NCBI RefSeq assembly: GCF_000717595.1
Contig: NZ_JNZO01000016.1
Coordinates: forward strand, 62,001-126,000
Direction of reading: 5' to 3'
Length of the DNA: 64,000 bases
DNA from: Streptomyces flavochromogenes
GTDB taxonomy: Bacteria; Actinomycetota; Actinomycetes; Streptomycetales; Streptomycetaceae
Position numbers and translations under genes: made by a program. The notes under the pieces were generated by a model. That model was not told the DNA's origin and ran no database searches. It saw only the letters and a program-made list of their open reading frames with translations. The number at the start of each line of letters is the position of its first letter. The stretch's first letter is position 1. Of this stretch, positions 59,778-64,000 are shown piece after piece.

Positions 59778-60161
59778 TGACCTGCTCCTCGACGGCTCGA
59801 TGGCTGGAAAAGCTCGTTGTAGCGCTCCGTACGGCGCGGGTGACGGTACCCCACCCGACTGCCCTGTGGGAGGGCCTTCATCAAGCCGGGACATTCCGTG
59901 TTCGTACAGGTCAGGATGGGTGGCAGAGCCAAGTCGCGGGTGCTGCGGGTGCGTTACCGACCGCTCGGTACGTCCACCGGTCGGGAATCTCCACGGAATC
60001 TGTACGGGCCGCTCACCGGCCGCCACCCGACGAGGCACGGCACCTGCACGCGCCAAGCCTCCCGCGCGGGGCCGCCTCGTGCCCGGTCGTCCCCGCCCGG
60101 CGCGGGGCCGCTCCACGTACGGCCGGCCCGCCCGGGCGCGCACAGGGCCGCTCCGGCCCGG
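59778..60161. promoter_or_regulatory. Upstream region of the acyl-CoA synthetase gene
   Basis: A 384-base gap between the synthetase start and the end of the LysR gene, both leftward. It contains the operator-like palindrome at 59955-59970. I see no gene or terminator. The rest is G/C-rich with no recognised motif. Confidence 0.55.
59955..59970. promoter_or_regulatory. TACCGACCGCTCGGTA palindrome, candidate TetR operator
   Basis: Arms TACCGA (59955-59960) and TCGGTA (59965-59970) are perfect inverted repeats around a 4-base centre. The form ACCGACCGNTCGGT is common for TetR-family operators upstream of fatty acid metabolism genes. It lies 178 bases upstream of the acyl-CoA synthetase GTG. 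The regulator is not adjacent, so it would be encoded elsewhere. Confidence 0.6.
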
Positions 60162-61019
60162 TCAGCCCGGCCGGTGCAGCCGGTCGCCGCCCGCCAGGAT
60201 CGCCTCCGCCAGCGCGTCCGCCGCCTCCTGCACCGCCCCGCCCCGGCGCCCCGCACGCAGCACGAAACCGACGTCCCCGAGCTCCGGAAGCCCCGCCACC
60301 GGCACCAGACCCGGCGGCACCAGACCCCGCGTGTGCGCCATCACGCCCAGCCCCGCACGGGCCGCCGCCACATTCGCGCTCAGGCTGGAACTCGTACACG
60401 CGATCCGCCACGCCCGGCCCTGCGCCTCCAGGGCCTCCAGGGCCCGCGCCCGGGTGATCCCCGGCGGCGGGTACAGGATGAGCGGAACCGGACGGTCGGG
60501 ATCGAGCCGGAGCCCCGGGGCCCCGATCCAGATCAGGGAGTCCTCCCACACGAGCCGCCCCTCGCTCTCCCCGCCACGCCGCTTGGCCAGGATCAGATCC
60601 AGCCGGCCCGCGGCCAGCCGGGCCTGGAGCGTGCCGGACAACTCGACCGTCAGCTCCAGATCGACCTCCGGGTGCTCGCGCCGGAACGACTCCAGGATCT
60701 CCGGCAGCCGGGTCGTCACGAAGTCCTCCGACGCCCCGAACCGCAGCCGCCCCCGCAGCCGCGTCCCGCCGAAGTACGCCGCCGCCCGCTCGTGCGCCTG
60801 AAGGATCGTGCGCGCGAAACCGAGCATCGCCTCCCCGTCCTCGGTCAGCGCCACCCGATGGGTGTCCCGGGCGAACAGCGGCCGGCCCGTCGCCTCCTCC
60901 AGGCGCCGCACGTGCTGGCTGACGGTCGACTGCCGCAGCCCGAGACGGTCCGCGGCCCGGGTGAAGCTCAGCGTCTGGGCCACGGCGAGGAAGGTGCGCA
61001 GATGGGTGGGCTCGTACAC
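60162..61019 (-). CDS. LysR-family transcriptional regulator
   Basis: A 285-residue LTTR. The winged HTH is at 1-60 (MYEPTHLRTFLAVAQTLSFTRAADRLGLRQSTVSQHVRRLEEATGRPLF). The effector domain starts LRGRLRFGASEDFVTTRLPEILESF. GTG 61019 is 6 bases after TACGGT on this strand with no ribosome site, so its transcript may be leaderless. It is divergent from the bile-acid-type transporter gene across 143 bases containing an LTTR-like box, so local control is likely. Confidence 0.92.
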   Translation of the reverse strand: MYEPTHLRTFLAVAQTLSFTRAADRLGLRQSTVSQHVRRLEEATGRPLFARDTHRVALTEDGEAMLGFARTILQAHERAAAYFGGTRLRGRLRFGASEDFVTTRLPEILESFRREHPEVDLELTVELSGTLQARLAAGRLDLILAKRRGGESEGRLVWEDSLIWIGAPGLRLDPDRPVPLILYPPPGITRARALEALEAQGRAWRIACTSSSLSANVAAARAGLGVMAHTRGLVPPGLVPVAGLPELGDVGFVLRAGRRGGAVQEAADALAEAILAGGDRLHRPG

Positions 61020-61048
61020 AGGACGACCGTAACGCCGCCCGCATGGTT

Positions 61049-61063
61049 ATCGCAGAACGCGAT
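61049..61063. promoter_or_regulatory. LysR-type box ATCGC-N5-GCGAT
   Basis: Perfect 5-bp arms around AGAAC, containing T-N11-A from 61050 to 61062, the LTTR consensus. It lies between the divergent LysR and transporter genes, 29 bases upstream of the LysR start and 99 before the transporter start. Regulator identity is inferred from position. Confidence 0.6.
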
Positions 61064-61162
61064 GACAGTCAGTGCCCTGTACGGGATTCCCGATCACCGG
61101 GCCCTGGGCCAGGATGGAAAGGCGCGAGACACCCCCTCGCCGTGCACAGAGCAGTGGAGTCC

Positions 61163-62272
61163 ATGACCGCCCGTACGCCCGCCCCCACCTCGCGCCGGAG
61201 CCGCCCCGGTACGCCGCGCCGCACCCTCCGGCTGCCGTCCTGGCTGCCCGTCGACGGGTACATCCTGGCGCTGCTCGGCACGGTCGGCCTCGCCGCGCTG
61301 CTCCCCGCGTCCGGCGGCGCCGCCGACGTCGCGGAAGGCGCGTCCACCGGAGCCGTGGCCCTCCTCTTCTTCCTCTACGGGGCCCGGCTCTCCACCCGCG
61401 AGGCCCTCGACGGCCTCACGCACTGGCGGCTCCACCTCACCGTCCTCGGCAGCACCTTCCTCCTCTTCCCGCTCCTCGGACTCGCCGCCCGCGGCCTCGT
61501 CCCCACGGTGCTCACCCCCCAGCTCTACAGCGGCCTCCTCTTCCTCTGCCTGGTGCCGTCCACCATCCAGTCCTCCATCGCCTTCACCTCGATCGCCCGC
61601 GGCAACGTCCCCGCCGCGATCTGCGCGGGCTCCTTCTCCTCCCTCGCCGGCATCGTCCTCACCCCGCTGCTCGCCGCGCTGCTCCTCGGCAACAGCGCGG
61701 GCGGCCTCTCCGCCTCCGCGCTCATGAAGATCGTGCTCCAGCTCCTCGTACCGTTCCTCGCCGGACAATTCCTCCGACGCTGGGTCGGCGGCTTCCTCGT
61801 CCGCCACAAGAGGGTCCTCGGGTACGTCGACCGGGGCTCGATACTCCTCGTCGTCTACACCGCCTTCAGCCAGGGCATGGTCGCCGGCATCCAGCACCTG
61901 GTGACCCCGGCCCGGCTCGGCCTGCTGCTCGCCGTCGAGGCCGTCCTGCTCGCGGCGATGCTGGCCCTGACCTGGTACGGGGCCGGGCGTCTCGGCTTCG
62001 GCCGGGCGGACCGGATCGCGATCCAGTTCGCCGGTTCGAAGAAGAGCCTGGCGGCGGGACTGCCGATGGCGAGCGTCCTCTTCGGCCCCCAGGCCGCGCT
62101 CGCCGTGCTCCCGCTGATGCTCTTCCACCAGATGCAGCTGATGGTGTGCGCGGTGATCGCGAAGCGCCGCGCCCGTGACGCGGAGGGGGATCCCGAGACG
62201 GACGGGACGCCGGTGGCCTCCCCGGCGACTCCCTCCGTAGGCCGGATCACACCCACGACCACCCCAGGATGA
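61163..62272 (+). CDS. Bile acid:sodium symporter family transporter (SBF-like/YfeH type)
   Basis: A 369-residue membrane transporter with about 9-10 helices. The family layout is visible: ALLGTVGLAALLPASGGAADVAEGASTGAVALLFFLYGARLST, the conserved GLLFLCLVPSTIQSSIAFTSIARGNVPAAICAGSFSSLAGI, and FAGSKKSLAAGLPMASVLFG. These are the PF13593 SBF_like signatures. Substrates are organic anions, and the specific one is unknown. ATG 61163 has GGAG 5 bases upstream. It is divergent from the LysR gene, which probably controls it. Confidence 0.9.
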   Translation: MTARTPAPTSRRSRPGTPRRTLRLPSWLPVDGYILALLGTVGLAALLPASGGAADVAEGASTGAVALLFFLYGARLSTREALDGLTHWRLHLTVLGSTFLLFPLLGLAARGLVPTVLTPQLYSGLLFLCLVPSTIQSSIAFTSIARGNVPAAICAGSFSSLAGIVLTPLLAALLLGNSAGGLSASALMKIVLQLLVPFLAGQFLRRWVGGFLVRHKRVLGYVDRGSILLVVYTAFSQGMVAGIQHLVTPARLGLLLAVEAVLLAAMLALTWYGAGRLGFGRADRIAIQFAGSKKSLAAGLPMASVLFGPQAALAVLPLMLFHQMQLMVCAVIAKRRARDAEGDPETDGTPVASPATPSVGRITPTTTPG

Positions 62273-62297
62273 TCATCCAGGCCGCTACGGTGCTCCC

Positions 62298-62900
62298 ATG
62301 CCCGCACTCGATCCCGGCCGCACCGCGCTCGTCCTCGTCGACCTCATGGAACGCATCGTCGCGCTGCCCCTCGCGCCCCGCCCCGGCACCGACGTCCTCA
62401 CCGCCGCCGCCCGGCTCGCCGACACCTTCCGGGCCGCAGGCGCGCCCGTCGTCCACATCCGGGTCGAACGGCCGAACGTCGCATCCCAGCCGCCCGGCAG
62501 CGAGCTCGTCGCCGACCTCGTCCGGGAGGGCGAGCCCGTCGTCGTCAAGCGCACCATCGGCGGCTTCCAGGACACCGGACTCCACGAACTCCTCACCGGG
62601 TTCGGCGCCACCACCCTCGTCTTCGGCGGCGTCGCCACCAACCTCGGTGTCGAGTCCACCGCCCGCGCCGCCGGAGACCTCGGCTACGACCTCGTGTTCG
62701 CCGAGGACGCCATGAGCGCGCTCACCGCCGACGAACACCGCGCCTCCGTCGACCTCGACTTCCCGCGCCTCGGCACGGTCGCCCCCGTGGCCGCGATCAC
62801 TCTGGAAGCCCCTGCCGCCACGACCGGCCCGGACGGCTCCGCCTCCGTGACCACCCCGGACGGCTCCGTCTCCACGACCACCCACGGCGGCCGCGCGTGA
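62298..62900 (+). CDS. Isochorismatase-fold cysteine hydrolase homologue lacking the catalytic cysteine
   Basis: A 200-residue isochorismatase-like protein. Asp15 (LVLVDL) and Lys84 (VVVKRTIGGF) of the catalytic triad are present. At the cysteine position the sequence is GVATNLG117VESTARAA, and the protein has no cysteine at all. The same TN-(I/L/V)-G-VEST pattern occurs in YecD-type homologues, as far as I recall, so it may be a family branch rather than a mutation. The last 30 residues are a repeated GPDGS-type tail encoded by a ~30-bp direct repeat. TACGGT lies 6 bases before ATG 62298. The stop overlaps the ferredoxin gene by 4 bases. Confidence 0.85.
   Translation: MPALDPGRTALVLVDLMERIVALPLAPRPGTDVLTAAARLADTFRAAGAPVVHIRVERPNVASQPPGSELVADLVREGEPVVVKRTIGGFQDTGLHELLTGFGATTLVFGGVATNLGVESTARAAGDLGYDLVFAEDAMSALTADEHRASVDLDFPRLGTVAPVAAITLEAPAATTGPDGSASVTTPDGSVSTTTHGGRA
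62816..62885. repeat. Direct repeat in the 3' end of the isochorismatase-like gene
   Basis: About 2.5 copies of a ~30-bp unit with core CCGGACGGCTCCG(C/T)CTCC, encoding PDGSASVTT/PDGSVSTTT. It extends the protein beyond the conserved domain by about 30 residues. Confidence 0.55.
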
Positions 62901-63280
62901 CGCCGGTCCCGATACGTTACGGGGCCCGCCCCTGCTCCCTCGTCGTCTGCCGCGGCTGCTGCTGCGGCGACGCCCGCAAGAACCCCGGCACCGACCACGC
63001 CGGACAACTCGCCCGCCTCCGGGAGGCCGCCGCGGCCTCCGGCGGCCGGCTCGCCGTCCGTACGAGCGACTGCCTCGGCCCCTGCGCCCAGGCCAACATC
63101 GTCGTCGTCCAGCCCTCCACCGAGGGCCGGCGGCGCGGCGGCCGGGCCGCCTGGGTCGCCTTCACCCTCGACCAGGACTCCCTCGACGACATCCTCGCCT
63201 GGACGGCCGCCGGCGGTCCCGGCATCGCCCCGCCGCCGGCCACCCTCGCCCTCCAGATGATCGATCCGCCGAAGAACTGA
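62897..63280 (+). CDS. Thioredoxin-like [2Fe-2S] ferredoxin domain protein
   Basis: A 127-residue protein of the thioredoxin-fold ferredoxin family. Cysteines C18, C21-C23 (CRGCCCG) and C59-x3-C63 (SDCLGPCAQAN) provide the [2Fe-2S] ligands, four of which are expected from one each of the two blocks plus neighbours. The family transfers electrons or acts as a small iron-sulfur carrier. GTG 62897 overlaps the upstream stop by 4 bases, so it is translated with the isochorismatase-like gene. A hairpin terminator follows 10 bases after the stop. Confidence 0.88.
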   Translation: MTPVPIRYGARPCSLVVCRGCCCGDARKNPGTDHAGQLARLREAAAASGGRLAVRTSDCLGPCAQANIVVVQPSTEGRRRGGRAAWVAFTLDQDSLDDILAWTAAGGPGIAPPPATLALQMIDPPKN

Positions 63281-63289
63281 CCCCTTCCG

Positions 63290-63315
63290 CGGCCCCACGC
63301 CATGCCGTGGGGCCG
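63290..63315 (+). terminator. Hairpin terminator after the ferredoxin gene
   Basis: A perfect 10-bp stem (CGGCCCCACG, 63290-63299, with CGTGGGGCCG, 63306-63315) around a 6-base loop, followed by TTGGGGCG. It lies 10 bases after the stop, ending the two-gene operon. Confidence 0.78.
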
Positions 63316-63453
63316 TTGGGGCGCCCGGGTCCTTGTCATGGTCGGCCAAGGGGTACGGGTGAATCTTGGTGGTTTACGTCACCTGTTACCCATCAGTCGC
63401 TGGCAAGACTGGGAAATCCTGCCGGACGATCGAATCACCGAGGGGGTCCCGGG

Positions 63454-64000
63454 ATGACGGGCACTCGCATTGCCGCGCTCGGGCACTACCAGCCCGCCAA
63501 GGTGCTCACCAACCACGACCTCGCGGAGTTGGTCGACACCGACGACGCGTGGATCACCAGCCGGGTCGGCATCCGCACCCGGCACATCGGGGGGCCCGAC
63601 GAACCCGTCGACGAGCTCGCCGCGCACGCGGCGGGCAAGGCCCTGGCCACCGCCGGGCTCACCCCCGACGACATCGACCTCGTCCTCGTCGCGACCTCCA
63701 CGGCCATCGACCGCTCGCCGAACACGGCCGCCCGCGTCGCCGCCCGCCTCGGCATGACCTCGCCGGCCACCATGGACCTCAACGTGGTCTGCGCCGGGTT
63801 CACCCACGCCCTGGCCACCGCCGACCACGCCGTACGGGCCGGCGGATCCCGCCGCGCGCTGGTGATCGGCGCCGACAAGATGAGCGACGTGGCCGACTGG
63901 ACCGACCGCACGACCTGCGTCCTCGTCGGCGACGGCGCGGGTGCCGCGATCGTCGAGGCCGTGGACGACGAGGCGCCGGGGGACATGCGCGGCATCGGCC
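63454..64000 (+). CDS. fabH: Beta-ketoacyl-ACP synthase III (FabH), N-terminal fragment cut by the window edge
   Basis: The first 182 residues of a ketoacyl-ACP synthase III. It opens TRIAALGHYQPAKVLTNHDLAELVDTDDAWITSRVGIRTRHI, the canonical FabH start, and has the catalytic Cys113 in MDLNVVCAGFTHAL. FabH condenses a short acyl-CoA with malonyl-ACP to start fatty acid (or polyketide) synthesis. GAGGGGG lies 9 bases before ATG 63454. The downstream His and Asn are outside the window. The expected fabD or acpP neighbours are not visible on this side, so whether it is the primary or a stand-alone paralogue is open. Confidence 0.9.
   Translation, partial: MTGTRIAALGHYQPAKVLTNHDLAELVDTDDAWITSRVGIRTRHIGGPDEPVDELAAHAAGKALATAGLTPDDIDLVLVATSTAIDRSPNTAARVAARLGMTSPATMDLNVVCAGFTHALATADHAVRAGGSRRALVIGADKMSDVADWTDRTTCVLVGDGAGAAIVEAVDDEAPGDMRGIG

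Noticed and set aside
63454..64000. Type II fatty acid or polyketide cluster suspected from FabH
   Set aside because: Only the FabH start is in the window; there is no ACP, KS or AT nearby, so no cluster call can be made.

Overview
This is a high-GC actinobacterial chromosome segment, almost certainly Streptomyces. GTG starts are common, codons end in G or C, genes are tightly packed with GTGA/ATGA overlaps, several genes look leaderless, and the families (tandem 3-hydroxybutyryl-CoA dehydrogenase, DUF5107, DUF6204, MmyB-type HTH, FabH) are typical of that genus. No rRNA, tRNA, prophage, insertion sequence or CRISPR array was seen. Two genes are cut by the edges: a probable phosphatidylserine decarboxylase on the left and a FabH-type ketosynthase on the right.

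Region 1 (1-9.6 kb, all leftward) is an ethylmalonyl-CoA pathway locus: tandem-domain 3-hydroxybutyryl-CoA dehydrogenase, a TetR regulator, then a compact operon of crotonyl-CoA carboxylase/reductase, ethylmalonyl-CoA mutase, malyl-CoA-type lyase, MaoC hydratase and acyl-CoA dehydrogenase. Together these take acetoacetyl-CoA towards glyoxylate and propionyl-CoA. A nested palindrome lies upstream of ccr, and strong hairpins separate hbd, tetR and ccr.

Region 2 (9.7-18.6 kb) holds a HEAT-repeat protein, RidA, a secreted aminopeptidase-like hydrolase, a radical SAM protein, an SRPBCC protein, an MFS transporter fused to three Ig-like carboxypeptidase-regulatory repeats, and a conserved hypothetical. 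Region 3 (18.6-25.2 kb) is a four-gene peptidase operon (M55, M20, S9, S66) followed by a frameshifted CocE/X-Pro peptidase remnant and adenosine deaminase.

Region 4 (25.5-42 kb) is mixed housekeeping and accessory content: GntR and WYL regulators, a PASTA-like small secreted protein, DUF6204, DUF5107, an oxidoreductase coupled to an AlkZ-like protein, an internally duplicated unknown protein, a sulfite oxidase-type Tat protein, an aminotransferase-fold protein with no usable PLP lysine, two metallo-beta-lactamase-fold hydrolases and a DedA protein.

Region 5 (42-57 kb) has a 12-bp periodic CGTACG array, a membrane-anchored phosphatase, an APC permease, a membrane alpha/beta hydrolase, LtrA, an MmyB-type regulator, pterin dehydratase, a 25-bp tandem array, two methyltransferases (one with a 13-histidine N-terminal tail), an NmrA/AraC divergent pair and a ricin-type lectin. 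Region 6 (57-64 kb) has an aldo/keto reductase, a long-chain acyl-CoA synthetase with an upstream TetR-like operator, a LysR regulator divergent from a bile-acid-type transporter, a cysteine-less isochorismatase-fold protein coupled to a thioredoxin-like ferredoxin, and fabH.

The most notable non-gene signals are the operator-like palindromes, the three intergenic tandem arrays, and a recurring -10-like hexamer 6-8 bases before SD-less start codons. Function calls are from motif recognition by eye; no database search was run.
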